Of a DNA stretch of 64,000 bases, positions 35,964 to 45,234 are shown in pieces; within the stretch, counting starts at the first letter, position 1, and each line of letters starts with the position of its first letter. Location of the stretch: contig NZ_CP030053.1 in assembly GCF_004114955.1 (NCBI RefSeq), positions 1,550,001-1,614,000 on the forward strand. The letters run 5' to 3'. The notes beneath the pieces are model-generated. The model made no database searches and had not been told where the DNA came from. It saw nothing but the letters and a program-made list of their open reading frames with translations. This stretch comes from Bradyrhizobium guangzhouense (GTDB lineage: Bacteria > Pseudomonadota > Alphaproteobacteria > Rhizobiales > Xanthobacteraceae). The position numbers and the translations under genes are program-made.

Positions 35964-36066
35964 GTTAACCTCCCTTGGTGTTCTGGCCTCTAAGGTGCCG
36001 GCCCTCGCCGCTCCGGGATATGGCCTGGCGGCTCGGGCTCATGTCCGGGCGGATCAAGGAGTGCTG

Positions 36067-37044
36067 ATGTCGGAGGTTGATGCAGCCGAACTGTTGAAAG
36101 CGATGGTGCCGCTGTTCAGGATTCGTCCCGTGATCGAGGATTCCTGCAGCTTCGGCGGCAGCTGGGAGTCGCCTCACGCGCCGAATGGCAGAGGATGGGC
36201 GCAATTCCACATGGTGACGCGTGGCTCCTGCGTGGTCGAGAGGCCGGGCTTAAGCCCGCAACGGCTGGAAGCAGGCGACATTCTCCTGCTGCCGCACGGC
36301 GACAGTCATCTGATGCGGAGCGAGGTGAGGGGCGCTGCAGGGCGGGTCTCGACCGAAATCCGCAATGGCGTGCGTCAGCGTGCCACGGTCGATGCCGCGG
36401 TCGATACCGAACTGCTCTGCGGCCGCTTCCTGTTCGAAACCTCGGAGGAGAATCCGCTGATCGCGGCTCTCCCCGACGAGATCATCCTTCGCACGGCCGG
36501 AGAGCCGCTGCTGGAACGGTTTCGGCGGCTCTTGCTCGACATCCGCGACGAACTGGATGCGGGGCGGGCCGGGTCCGAGATGGTCGCGGCCGATCTCGCG
36601 AGGGCGTTGTTCGTCATGATGCTGCGCGACCATCTGACCGGGCAGGCGTCAGGCGACGGCACGCTGTCGCTCCTGCAGGACCGCACCACCGCCCGTGTCG
36701 TGCTCGCGATCCTTGGCGATCTCGCCCGCGACTGGACGCTCGACGAGATGGCTGAGGTCGCGATCGCCTCGCGCGCGACGCTGGTGCGCGCCTTTCAGAA
36801 GCGAGCAGCCGTTGCACCGATGACGTTCCTGTCCGATCTGAGACTGGCGGTCGCGCGCAAGCGCCTGGCCGGCACGTTGGATCCGGTCGCGAAGATCGCC
36901 CACGAGGTCGGCTACGCGTCCGAAAGTGCCCTGAGCAAGGCCATCATGCGCAAATACGGCATGCGGCCCGGCGCTTTGAGAGAGCCCGGTTCGCAGCCGC
37001 GTGCCGTCAGATCCGATACCAGCTCGCAATATTCCACGTCGTGA
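36067..37044 (+). CDS. AraC-family regulator with N-terminal cupin (AraC-binding cupin_6)
   Basis: A 325-residue regulator. Residues 1-190 are cupin-like (WAQFHMVTRGSCVVE, EAGDILLLPHGDSH). Residues 210-300 form two helix-turn-helix motifs typical of AraC (WTLDEMAEVAIASRATLVRAFQKRAAVAPMTFL, then PVAKIAHEVGYASESALSKAIMRKYGMRPG). ATG 36067 is preceded by AAGGAG; a longer reading starts inside the divergent AhpD-like gene. It probably controls that gene in response to a small ligand or stress. Its 3' end overlaps the convergent binding-protein gene by 38 bases. Confidence 0.88.
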   Translation: MSEVDAAELLKAMVPLFRIRPVIEDSCSFGGSWESPHAPNGRGWAQFHMVTRGSCVVERPGLSPQRLEAGDILLLPHGDSHLMRSEVRGAAGRVSTEIRNGVRQRATVDAAVDTELLCGRFLFETSEENPLIAALPDEIILRTAGEPLLERFRRLLLDIRDELDAGRAGSEMVAADLARALFVMMLRDHLTGQASGDGTLSLLQDRTTARVVLAILGDLARDWTLDEMAEVAIASRATLVRAFQKRAAVAPMTFLSDLRLAVARKRLAGTLDPVAKIAHEVGYASESALSKAIMRKYGMRPGALREPGSQPRAVRSDTSSQYSTS

Positions 37045-38794
37045 CGTCCCACCCCGAGATATCGGTCATCAGGCCATTGACGGCGCCGCCGACGATGAAA
37101 CGCGAGAGCAGCGGCAGGAAGATGTTGGCCTCGCAGAAGATCTCGTCGACCTTGATCAGCAGCGCGGCGCGCTTGACGGGGTCGAGCTCGTTCTGTGCGG
37201 CCTTGTAGGCCTTGTCGGCCTCCGGATCGGACCAGCGCGAGACGTTGCGGCCGAGCCATTTGTTGTCCTTGCTCGCGATTTCCCATGAGACGCACTGGTT
37301 CAGGAACCGCTCCGGGTCGGGCTGCGGCTGCGTCGCGTTGTACATCTCCATGTCGCAGTAGAATTTCGTATAAGTGTCCGGGTTGCCGGCGTCCGACGAA
37401 AAGAACACCGACGCGGTGACCGATTTGAGCTCGAGCTCGATCCCGGCCTTCTGGCAGGCCTGCTTGACGATCGCCTGGGCCTTCTGGCGCGGCGCGTTGA
37501 TCGAGGTCTGGAAGACGTATTTCAGCTGCTTGCCGTCCTTCGCGCGGATGCCGTCGGCGCCCATCTTCCAGCCGGCCTCGTCGAGGATCTTGTTCGCCTT
37601 GTCGATGTTGAACTCGTATTTCAATTTGCCAGACTTGAACTGCGGAGGCTGGTTGACGAAGCTCGCTGTTGCGATCGCAGCGCGGCCGTAGATGAATTTC
37701 TGGATTCCGTCGCGATCAATCAGCAAGTTCAGCGCCCGGCGCACGGCCGGATCGGACAGTGTCGGGTGCTTTGTTCTGGCGTTGGATCGTTCGCCGTCGA
37801 CCTCGGTCCACGGGTCCGTGGTGTTGAGGATGATGAACTCGATGCCGCCGGCGGTCGTGTACTCGACCTTGCCTTTGCCGCCGGTCTCCATGCGCTTGAG
37901 GATCTCGTCCTCGACCAGCAGATTCCAGGCATAATCGTATTCGCCGGTCTGCAGCACGGCGCGGGCCGCAGAGACCGCGTCGCCGCCGCCCTTGATCTCG
38001 AACGTGTCAAAAAAGGGCTGGTTCTTGACGTGATAGTCGGGATTGCGTTCGGCCCGGAGCAGATCGCCGGGCTTGAACTCGACGAATTTGTAGGGACCGG
38101 TGCCGACCGGCTTCAAATTGCCCGGTGCATCGCGCGATTTCGCACCGGCATAGTCGCCGAAATGATGCTTCGGCAGGATCTGGCCGACCGCGCCGACGAA
38201 GGGGTCGGCCCAGAACGGGGTTGGGGCCTTGAACTTGATCTTGACGGTGTGGTGGTCGATCTTCTCGACAATGATGTCCTTGTAGGATCCCGTGGTGTAG
38301 GCGGCCGTCGCGAGATCGGCGGCATAGGTCCAGGTGAAGACGACGTCGTCGGCGGTGAAGGGCTTGCCGTCGTGCCATGTCACGCCCTGCTTCAGCTTCC
38401 AGATCACGCTGGTGCCGTCAGCGGAGAGACCGCCATTCGCCTTGGTCGGAATCTCGGCGGCGAGACAGGGGATGAGATTACCCTCCTTGTCCCAGCCGGC
38501 AAGCGGCTCGAAGAAGACTCGTGAGGCGACCTGGTCCTTGGTACCGAGCGCGAAATGCGGATTGAGCAAGGTGGGCGCCTGCCAGACCAGCATCCTGAGC
38601 GGACCGCCGCCTCCCGCTTTCGCCGGTTTGTAGGGCAGCGTGGCGTTCGCCATCGCCACATCGTTCCAGAGCAGGATCTGGCTCGCAGCCGGCGCCGTGA
38701 TGCCGACCGTGGCCATCGTCCGAATGAACGAGCGCCGCGACAGTGTGCCTTGCTTCACCTCCGCAACGAGTCCGCGGATGTCGTTTTCGTCCAT
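37007..38794 (-). CDS. ABC transporter substrate-binding protein, family 5, Tat-exported
   Basis: A 595-residue periplasmic binding protein with an N-terminal Tat signal (LSRRSFIRTMATVG) and a SBP_bac_5 core: WKLKQGVTWHDGKPFTADDVVFTW, ERNPDYHVKNQPFFDTFEIKG and PAVRRALNLLIDRDGIQKFI. ATG 38794 follows GGAGGTCATCCG; the longer reading to 39076 runs through a palindromic repeat. No permease or ATPase genes adjoin it, so it is an orphan that may feed a transporter encoded elsewhere. It overlaps the convergent AraC gene end. Confidence 0.87.
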   Translation of the reverse strand: MDENDIRGLVAEVKQGTLSRRSFIRTMATVGITAPAASQILLWNDVAMANATLPYKPAKAGGGGPLRMLVWQAPTLLNPHFALGTKDQVASRVFFEPLAGWDKEGNLIPCLAAEIPTKANGGLSADGTSVIWKLKQGVTWHDGKPFTADDVVFTWTYAADLATAAYTTGSYKDIIVEKIDHHTVKIKFKAPTPFWADPFVGAVGQILPKHHFGDYAGAKSRDAPGNLKPVGTGPYKFVEFKPGDLLRAERNPDYHVKNQPFFDTFEIKGGGDAVSAARAVLQTGEYDYAWNLLVEDEILKRMETGGKGKVEYTTAGGIEFIILNTTDPWTEVDGERSNARTKHPTLSDPAVRRALNLLIDRDGIQKFIYGRAAIATASFVNQPPQFKSGKLKYEFNIDKANKILDEAGWKMGADGIRAKDGKQLKYVFQTSINAPRQKAQAIVKQACQKAGIELELKSVTASVFFSSDAGNPDTYTKFYCDMEMYNATQPQPDPERFLNQCVSWEIASKDNKWLGRNVSRWSDPEADKAYKAAQNELDPVKRAALLIKVDEIFCEANIFLPLLSRFIVGGAVNGLMTDISGWDVTTWNIASWYRI

Positions 38795-38936
38795 CGGATG
38801 ACCTCCACCTGCCACAAGAACAGTCGTCACCGGCACCCCATCATGTTGCATGGGGCACGAGGCGGCAATGCCGACGATGGTGGAAAGCGGTGCGACGAAA
38901 TGGCGAGCGTCGAGAACAACGAGCGCAACTCTGTCA

Positions 38937-39090
38937 CCGTCATCCTGAGGTGCCGTAGCCTTGCGGCGCAATTGCGCCGCTGGGCGGAGGCCTCGAAGGA
39001 TGAACGGTTCGGCTGCATCTCGGCCGTTCATCCTTCGAGGCTCCGCTGGCGATGCGTCGCATCGCAAGCCTCGCACCTCAGGACGACGGA
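38937..39090. repeat. Long palindromic intergenic repeat between divergent genes
   Basis: A nested inverted repeat. The outer arms read about CGTCATCCTGAGGTG (from 38939) and CACCTCAGGACGACGG (to 39090); the inner 17-bp arms CCTCGAAGGATGAACGG and CCGTTCATCCTTCGAGG are perfect. It fills most of the 457-base gap between the binding-protein and BisC-like genes. I recognise it as a Bradyrhizobium-type dispersed palindrome. The rest of the gap (38795-38936, 39091-39251) holds no gene I can support. Confidence 0.8.
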
Positions 39091-39251
39091 TTGAACTCCG
39101 CCACCAAGGGCTGCGAGCCGTGGGATGCCGCTATGCGCGCAGGTTCCGGGCATCGGTAATCAATTGCTCCGCACGCGCGGGCCTCATTATAGTGTGGCGA
39201 TGATTGCAACCGGAGCTGCCTGCTCGGCGCTCCGCGATTGAGGGCCACGCG

Positions 39252-41573
39252 ATGGACGATACGATCGGCTTCCCAGACCCCGGCCTCGATTTGTCGGATG
39301 GATTCAAGCCCCACACCTCGCATTGGGGCGTGTTTTCGGCGCGCAACGGCAAAGCCGGGCTCGAGGTCAGAGCCTATGCCGGCGATCCCGATCCGAACGG
39401 CATCATCGACAATTTTCCCAGTGCTCTTCGCCATCAGGCACGGATCGCCCAGCCCGCCATTCGGCGTGGCTGGCTCGAGCGCGGGCCCGGTCCGGACGAC
39501 AAGCGCGGCCGCGACGAATTCGTCTCCGTCAGCTGGGAGAAGGCGCTGGACCTGCTCGGCGACGAACTGATGCGCATCCGCGACACACGGGGCCCCGGCG
39601 CCGTGTTCGGCGGCTCCTATGGCTGGGCGAGCGCCGGCCGCCTGCACCACGCGCAGAGCCAGGTCCACCGCTTCCTCAACATCGCGATGGGCGGCTATGT
39701 CCGCTCGGTGAACTCCTATTCCTCCGGCGCGTCCTCGGTGCTGCTGCCGCAGATCATGGCGGGCTATGAGGACATCACCAAGCGCAACGTCACTTGGGAA
39801 CAGATCGCGACCGAAACCGAGATCGTGCTGGCATTCGGCGGCATGGCATTGAAGAACTCGATGGTGGCCGGCGGCTCGATCAGCAAGCATGTCGAGCGCG
39901 GCGCCATGGCCGCGGCGCGCAAGCGCGGCTGCGAGTTCATTCTGATGAGCCCGCTGCGCGAGGATCTGCCGGTCGAGGCCGGCGCCGAATGGATGACATG
40001 TACGCCAGGTACGGACACCGCGCTGATGCTCGGCATGGTCCACACGCTGGTCGGCGAAGGCCTGCATGACCAGGCTTTCCTCGATCGCTACACGGAAGGG
40101 TGGCCGGTGTTTTTGCGTTACCTTACCGGCGAAAGCGATGGACAGCCAAAGCATGCCGAATGGGCCGCCGCGATCTGCGGCGTCGACGCCAACACGATTC
40201 GCGTGCTGGCGCGCCGGCTTGCCGGCAAGCGCGCGCTCATCACCGTCTCGCATTCGCTCCAGCGCGCCGAACATGGCGAGCAGCCGGTGTGGATGGGCAT
40301 GGTGCTGGCAGCGGTGCTGGGCCAGATCGGCCTTCCCGGCAGCGGCTACGCCTATTCGCTCGGCGCGATCGGCTATTACGGCCGCCGCGTCAACGACGTG
40401 CCGGGGCCGACGCTCGGGCAGGGTCGCAACGGTGTCAGGGATTTCATTCCGGTCGCGCGCATCGCCGACATGCTGCTCAACCCTGGAAGCACCTATCGCT
40501 ACAATGGCGAGACGCGCACCTATCCGGACATCCGCCTGGTCTATTGGGCCGGCGGCAATCCGTTCCATCACCACCAGGACATCAACCGCCTGCGCAAGGC
40601 CTTCGCCAAAGTCGACACGCTGGTCGTGCACGAGCTCGCCTGGACCGCGACCGCGCGCCACGCCGATATCGTGCTGCCCTCGACCATGACGCTGGAGCGC
40701 GAGGACATCGGCTATTCCAGCAACGATCCGCTGATGGTCGCGATGCACCGCATCGCCGAGCCGTTTGGGCTCGCCCGCGATGACTATGAGATCTTTGCCG
40801 ATCTCGCCGATCGCCTCGGCGCCCGCGAGCCCTTCACCGAAGGGCGCAACTCGCGGCAATGGCTGGAGCATCTCTACGAGCCGACCCGCGCCTCCCTCGC
40901 CAAGCGCGGCCTGAAGGCGCCGAGCTTCGAGGAGTTCTGGAAGCGCGGCAGCCTGGTCGTGCCGCAACAGCCCGACGATGGCGGTCGCTTGCGCAGTTTC
41001 CGCGAGGATCCGGTGGCGCATCCGCTGCCGACACCGAGCGGCCGCATCGAGATCTATTCCGCGAAGATCGCCGGCCACGGCGACGTGGATTGCCCGGGCC
41101 ATCCGGTCTGGCTCGAGAAGAGCGATATGCCAAAGCCCGGCGCGCCGTGCTTCCTCGTCGCCAACCAGCCGGTGACGCGGTTGCACAGCCAGCTCGATTT
41201 CGGCGGACATTCGCTGGGCGCAAAGCATCGCGGCCGCGAGGTCGCGCGGATGAATCCGCGCGATGCCGATGCGCGCGGGATCAAGGACGGCGACATCATC
41301 CGCCTGTTCAACGCGCGCGGCGCGTGCCTGGCCGCGGTGCATGTCACCGACGGCATCGCGCCCGGCGTCGTGCAATTGCCGACCGGCGCCTGGTACGACC
41401 CGATGGACCCGGAAGACGATGCGCCGCTCTGCGTGCACGGCAATCCGAACGTGCTCACCCGCGACATCGGCACCTCGTCCTTCGCGCAAGGCTGCACCGG
41501 CCAGCTCACCACGGTAGAAGTGGAGAAGTTCACCGGCAACCTGCCGCCGATCCGGGCGTTTGATCCGGTGTAG
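39252..41573 (+). CDS. Molybdopterin oxidoreductase, BisC/DMSO-reductase family
   Basis: A 773-residue enzyme of the DMSO/TMAO/biotin-sulfoxide reductase family. Visible marks are HWGVFSARNGKAGLEVRAYAGDP, the region bearing the molybdenum-ligand serine in GGSYGWASAGRLHHAQSQVHR, and the C-terminal molydopterin-binding FDFGGHSLGAKHRGRE-like and GCTGQLTTVEVEKF segments. No [4Fe-4S] CxxC motif is present at the N-terminus and no signal peptide is seen, which fits cytoplasmic BisC-type enzymes. ATG 39252 was chosen over an in-frame codon at 39204. The substrate could be biotin sulfoxide, methionine sulfoxide or another S/N-oxide. Confidence 0.87.
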   Translation: MDDTIGFPDPGLDLSDGFKPHTSHWGVFSARNGKAGLEVRAYAGDPDPNGIIDNFPSALRHQARIAQPAIRRGWLERGPGPDDKRGRDEFVSVSWEKALDLLGDELMRIRDTRGPGAVFGGSYGWASAGRLHHAQSQVHRFLNIAMGGYVRSVNSYSSGASSVLLPQIMAGYEDITKRNVTWEQIATETEIVLAFGGMALKNSMVAGGSISKHVERGAMAAARKRGCEFILMSPLREDLPVEAGAEWMTCTPGTDTALMLGMVHTLVGEGLHDQAFLDRYTEGWPVFLRYLTGESDGQPKHAEWAAAICGVDANTIRVLARRLAGKRALITVSHSLQRAEHGEQPVWMGMVLAAVLGQIGLPGSGYAYSLGAIGYYGRRVNDVPGPTLGQGRNGVRDFIPVARIADMLLNPGSTYRYNGETRTYPDIRLVYWAGGNPFHHHQDINRLRKAFAKVDTLVVHELAWTATARHADIVLPSTMTLEREDIGYSSNDPLMVAMHRIAEPFGLARDDYEIFADLADRLGAREPFTEGRNSRQWLEHLYEPTRASLAKRGLKAPSFEEFWKRGSLVVPQQPDDGGRLRSFREDPVAHPLPTPSGRIEIYSAKIAGHGDVDCPGHPVWLEKSDMPKPGAPCFLVANQPVTRLHSQLDFGGHSLGAKHRGREVARMNPRDADARGIKDGDIIRLFNARGACLAAVHVTDGIAPGVVQLPTGAWYDPMDPEDDAPLCVHGNPNVLTRDIGTSSFAQGCTGQLTTVEVEKFTGNLPPIRAFDPV

Positions 41574-41599
41574 CTGGATATGCCGGTCGGACGAGCGCG

Positions 41600-42175
41600 T
41601 CAGCGCTCGTTCGCGATTGTCAGCGCGGCGTCCACTGCATTCTCCAGGATCTCGTCGGACAATCGCCTGTCGTTGACCGCGCGCGCCAATTGCAGCGCAC
41701 CGACCATAGTCGAATAGATCGTGATCGCCCTGCGTCGCCGCTCTTCTGCGGTGCCTTGCCTGATCTGCTCCGCCATCAATCCGATGAGATCGGAGATCTT
41801 GCCGGTAAAGGCATCGCGCGTTGTCTTGGGGTGCCGCGCGATCTCGGCGGCCAGCGCGGCGGTCGGGCAGCCGGTGCCGGCGCGATCGCGGTGACGCGCT
41901 GAGAGATAGTCCCGGATCACGGTTTCGACCGCGACGCCATTCTCGAGATTGGCCTTGTGCCGCTGCTCGCGCCTTGTGAGTGCATCCACGAGCACCTCCC
42001 GCACCAGGTCCTCCTTGGAGGCGAAGTGGGTGTAGAAGGCGCCGTTGGTGAGACCCGCCTCCGACATGATGCCGGCGAGGCCGACCGCGGCGATCCCGCT
42101 CTCGCGGAACTGGGCGGAGGCGACATCGAGGATGTGCCGACGAGTCTCGTCCCTGTGTCCCTTTTCGTACCGCAT
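41600..42175 (-). CDS. TetR-family transcriptional regulator
   Basis: A 191-residue repressor with an N-terminal helix-turn-helix (RRHILDVASAQFRESGIAAVGLAGIMSEAGLTNGAFYTHFASKEDL) and a ligand-binding C-terminal part. ATG 42175 follows AGGAGGGAG; the extension to 42274 would run through the operator. It diverges from a MATE efflux gene across a region with a near-perfect palindrome, so it probably represses both genes until an effluxed compound binds. Confidence 0.88.
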   Translation of the reverse strand: MRYEKGHRDETRRHILDVASAQFRESGIAAVGLAGIMSEAGLTNGAFYTHFASKEDLVREVLVDALTRREQRHKANLENGVAVETVIRDYLSARHRDRAGTGCPTAALAAEIARHPKTTRDAFTGKISDLIGLMAEQIRQGTAEERRRRAITIYSTMVGALQLARAVNDRRLSDEILENAVDAALTIANER

Positions 42176-42249
42176 GGTCTCAACTCCCTCCTGATGACCG
42201 GCCTGAAACGCATGGCCACAACATCGTGAGCGATTTTCTATTGCATTAC

Positions 42250-42277
42250 GATCATAATAATACATTATGATCATAAT
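42250..42277. promoter_or_regulatory. TetR-type operator palindromes
   Basis: Two overlapping inverted repeats in an AT-rich island between the divergent regulator and efflux genes: GATCATAAT-aatac-ATTATGATC (42250-42272) and the perfect 14-bp ATTATGATCATAAT (42264-42277). The site sits 75 bases upstream of the regulator start and 46 bases upstream of the MATE start. Confidence 0.7.
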
Positions 42278-42322
42278 TCAATGGCTGCCGTAGCGGCCCC
42301 GTAACGGAACAGGATCTCAGGA

Positions 42323-43765
42323 ATGTCAGTCGAGGATGTCGCCGCATCGTCAATGCCGACAATGGAGGCTTCGGCGCGCAGTGTGGCCGCGGCTCGTCCC
42401 GCGGCGACGTCAGCCGACCAACGACGCGCCGCGCTTCTGTCCGCGCCGATCCTGCCGACGCTGCTCAGGCTCGCAGCGCCGACCGTGACGGTGCTGGTGG
42501 CACAGACCGCAGTGAACATCGCCGAAGCCTATTATGTCGGCTATCTCGGCACCGATGCGCTGGCGGGTGCCGCGCTGGTGTTCCCGATCTTCATGCTGAT
42601 GACCATGATGTCGAATGGCGGCTTCGGCTCCGGTGTCGCCTCGTCAGTGGCACGGGCAGTCGGCGCCGGCCGCCGCGACGATGCGGACGCGGCGCTGTTC
42701 CACGCCATCGTGCTCGCGATCATCGCGGGCGCCCTGTTTACGCTTGGCGCGCACTTCGGCGGCGTCGCACTGTTCCGTGCGCTCGGCGGTCGCGACGGTG
42801 CGCTCGACGCGGCCGTCACTTACTCCAGCTATCTGTTTGCCGGCGCCATTCCAGCCTGGATCGTCAACCTCCAGGCCGCGGCGCTGCGCGGCTCCGGCAA
42901 CGTCAAGGTGCCGGCGCTGGTGACGCTGATCGGCGCCATCGTGACCATTCCCGTCTCGCCCTTGCTGATCTTCGGTTTCGGCCCGGTCCCGAGCCTCGGC
43001 ATCGGCGGCGCCGGCATTGCTTTCGGCCTCTATTACGGCGCTGCGATGTTGTTCCTGCTGCGCTACATGTCCTCGGGCGCATCCGGCCTGCGGCTGCACA
43101 TCGTGCCGCTGCGCGCAAAGATATTTGGCGACATGCTGAAGGTCGGCATTCCCACTGCGTTCAATGCCGTGCTGACCAACCTCACCGTCATCCTCGTCAC
43201 CGGCGCGGTCGGCCTGTTCGGCACCTCGGCGCTTGCCGGCTACGGCATCGCCTCGCGGCTCGACTACATCATGATCCCGCTGCTGTTCGGCATCAGCACG
43301 GCGACACTGACCATGGTCGGCGTCAACATGGGTGCGGGCCAGACCGCGCGGGCGCAGAGGATCGGCTGGGTCAGCGGCGCCGCCGGCTTGATCATGACCG
43401 GCGCGATCGGCCTTCTGGTCGCGATTGTTCCGACCGCCTGGCTGCATCTGTTCAGCCACGACGCCGACGTCGTGGGTGAGGGCATGACCTACCTGCGTAT
43501 CGTGGCGCCGGCCTATGCGGCGCTCGGTTTTGGCTTCGTCACGTCGTTCGCCGCCCAAGGTACGGGCCGGGCGATGGGGCCGCTTGCGGGCGCGGTTGCG
43601 CGGATCCTGATCGCGGCGGGCGGCGGCTGGATCGCTGTCGAATATTTCGGCGCGGGCATGAGTGGGCTCGCCACCATGGTCACGGTGTCGCTGGCCGCTT
43701 ATGCCGCGATCTGCGCCCTGATCATGCTGTCGCCGTCGACCTGGCGCACCGAGCCGCGCGCCTAG
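42323..43765 (+). CDS. MATE-family multidrug efflux transporter
   Basis: A 480-residue inner-membrane protein with about twelve helices arranged as two MatE repeats: ILPTLLRLAAPTVTVLVAQTAVNIAEAYYVGYLGTDALAGAALVFP in the first half and a second copy starting near GIPTAFNAVLTNLTVILVTG. It exports cationic or other drugs using Na+ or H+. The first 45 residues are a hydrophilic leader. It is divergent from the TetR gene, which likely controls it. Confidence 0.9.
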   Translation: MSVEDVAASSMPTMEASARSVAAARPAATSADQRRAALLSAPILPTLLRLAAPTVTVLVAQTAVNIAEAYYVGYLGTDALAGAALVFPIFMLMTMMSNGGFGSGVASSVARAVGAGRRDDADAALFHAIVLAIIAGALFTLGAHFGGVALFRALGGRDGALDAAVTYSSYLFAGAIPAWIVNLQAAALRGSGNVKVPALVTLIGAIVTIPVSPLLIFGFGPVPSLGIGGAGIAFGLYYGAAMLFLLRYMSSGASGLRLHIVPLRAKIFGDMLKVGIPTAFNAVLTNLTVILVTGAVGLFGTSALAGYGIASRLDYIMIPLLFGISTATLTMVGVNMGAGQTARAQRIGWVSGAAGLIMTGAIGLLVAIVPTAWLHLFSHDADVVGEGMTYLRIVAPAYAALGFGFVTSFAAQGTGRAMGPLAGAVARILIAAGGGWIAVEYFGAGMSGLATMVTVSLAAYAAICALIMLSPSTWRTEPRA

Positions 43766-44170
43766 GAAGGGCTTGCCGCAACCGCACCCGCTCCCATTGG
43801 CGTTCATTTCCTATTTGGCGACGATCAGAGAAGTGTTGCCCGCCGCCGGCGGTCAATATGGATATCCATTTCATTGATTTCATCCGGCGGAGCGGCGAAT
43901 ACGGTTCCCATCACTGCTGCTGAGTTATGGAGACCAAGATGTTGCCGCGGGACAAAGGCGCGATCAAGCGCGAGGACGGTGTCGGCTTCAACCCGGCCGG
44001 GCTCGATATCAGCGACAAAGGCGCGGTGCTGCCGAGCTGGTAGGCAGTCTGCCTAGCCAAAGGTCTGGCGCGGGGGCGCGATCCCGGCGGGCAGCCTTGC
44101 GCATTGCCCGCTTGTCTCCGGCTCCAGCAACCGACATCATCGGGGCCCATCCTCGCCCGACAGGGGTCGT
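43766..44170. other. Intergenic region with a short palindrome
   Basis: 405 bases between the MATE and luciferase-like genes. It contains a perfect 12-bp palindrome ATGGATATCCAT (43858-43869) and a possible 38-codon frame listed separately. It must contain the promoter of the downstream operon; I could not assign one. Confidence 0.4.
43927..44043 (+). CDS. Possible 38-residue peptide or gene remnant
   Basis: Reads METKMLPRDKGAI, continues through GVGFNPAGLDISDKGA and ends VLPSW. Its codons have strong G/C third positions like neighbouring genes, but no clear ribosome binding site precedes it and I do not recognise the sequence. It may be a truncated N-terminal gene remnant or chance. Confidence 0.25.
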   Translation: METKMLPRDKGAIKREDGVGFNPAGLDISDKGAVLPSW

Positions 44171-45205
44171 ATGAAACGCCTTGCAAACCTGAAACGCCTG
44201 GGATTCTTCACGCGCCTGCTCGATGAGGCCCCGCCGGCCGAACGCTATCGCTTCGCCGCCGAGCAGATCGTGCGCGCCGAGAAGGCTGGCCTCGATTCCG
44301 CGTGGATCGCGCAGCACCATTTTCACGAACGCGAGGGCGGCCTGCCGTCGCCCTTCACTTTCCTCGGCTATGTCGCCGCGCAGACCTCGCGCATCCGCCT
44401 CGGCACCGGCATCGTCACTCTGCCGCTGGAGAGTGCGGTGCGGGTGGCGGAGGACGCTGCTGTGCTGGACCTGCTCTGCGACGGCCGCTTCGAGCTCGGC
44501 GTGGGTACCGGCGGCAATCCGTCGGCCTTCGCCGCCTTCGGCCTCGACGGCACCCAGCGCAACGAGATCTTTGCGCGCAATCTCGAGGTCGTCCGCAAGG
44601 CGCTGACCGGCAAGCTGCTCGACGGCGGCGACACGCTCTACCCGCAGCGGCCGCAACTGGACAAGCGGATCTGGCAGGCGACCTTCTCGGTCGCGGGCGG
44701 CGCCCGCGCCGGCAAGGCCGGCGACGGGCTCTTGCTGTCGCGCACCCAGCCGCGGACCAAGGACGCACCAAACGCGACGCTCGCCGACATCCAGAATCCG
44801 ATCATCGACGCCTATCTCGCCGCGCTGCCGCCGGGCGCTGAGCCACGCATCATGGCCTCGCGCAGCGTGTTCGTCGCCGACGATCATCGCGAGGCGATGC
44901 GGCTTGCCGATCTCGGGCTGCGGCGGGCGCTGCCGCAATTCATGAAGAGCGGGCACCTTCCCCCCGGCGAGACGCTGGAGGAAATGATCACGGCGTTCGA
45001 CACCCATGTCGGCGGCCCAGATGAGGTGATCGCCTCGCTGCGCACGGATGCGACGCTGGAGCGGATCACCGACCTGGTGTTCCAGGTCCATTCGGTCGAT
45101 GCGCCGCACCCCTATGTCCTGAGGTCGATCGAGCTGGTGGCCGAAAAAGTCGCGCCCGCGCTGGGCTGGACCCGGACGGCGCCCGAAGTCGCCCTCGCGG
45201 GCTAG
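44171..45205 (+). CDS. Luciferase-like flavin-dependent monooxygenase (KPN_01858-type family)
   Basis: A 344-residue LLM-class protein with the bacterial-luciferase barrel pattern: LKRLGFFTRLLDE, AGLDSAWIAQHHFHEREGGLPSPFTFLGYVAAQTSRIRLGTGIVTLPL and ELGVGTGGNPSAF. It would use reduced FMN and O2. The next two genes encode paired CMD/AhpD-fold proteins. This three-gene set matches a recurrent association (families I know as TIGR04027, TIGR04029 and TIGR04030). The substrate is unknown. The ATG follows GACAGGGGTCGT. Confidence 0.85.
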   Translation: MKRLANLKRLGFFTRLLDEAPPAERYRFAAEQIVRAEKAGLDSAWIAQHHFHEREGGLPSPFTFLGYVAAQTSRIRLGTGIVTLPLESAVRVAEDAAVLDLLCDGRFELGVGTGGNPSAFAAFGLDGTQRNEIFARNLEVVRKALTGKLLDGGDTLYPQRPQLDKRIWQATFSVAGGARAGKAGDGLLLSRTQPRTKDAPNATLADIQNPIIDAYLAALPPGAEPRIMASRSVFVADDHREAMRLADLGLRRALPQFMKSGHLPPGETLEEMITAFDTHVGGPDEVIASLRTDATLERITDLVFQVHSVDAPHPYVLRSIELVAEKVAPALGWTRTAPEVALAG

Positions 45206-45234
45206 TCGGGATTGGATGGATTGCACGAGGCTTT

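Noticed and set aside
39078..41489. An 803-codon minus-strand frame
   Set aside because: Antisense shadow of the BisC-like gene; its protein shows no known motif.
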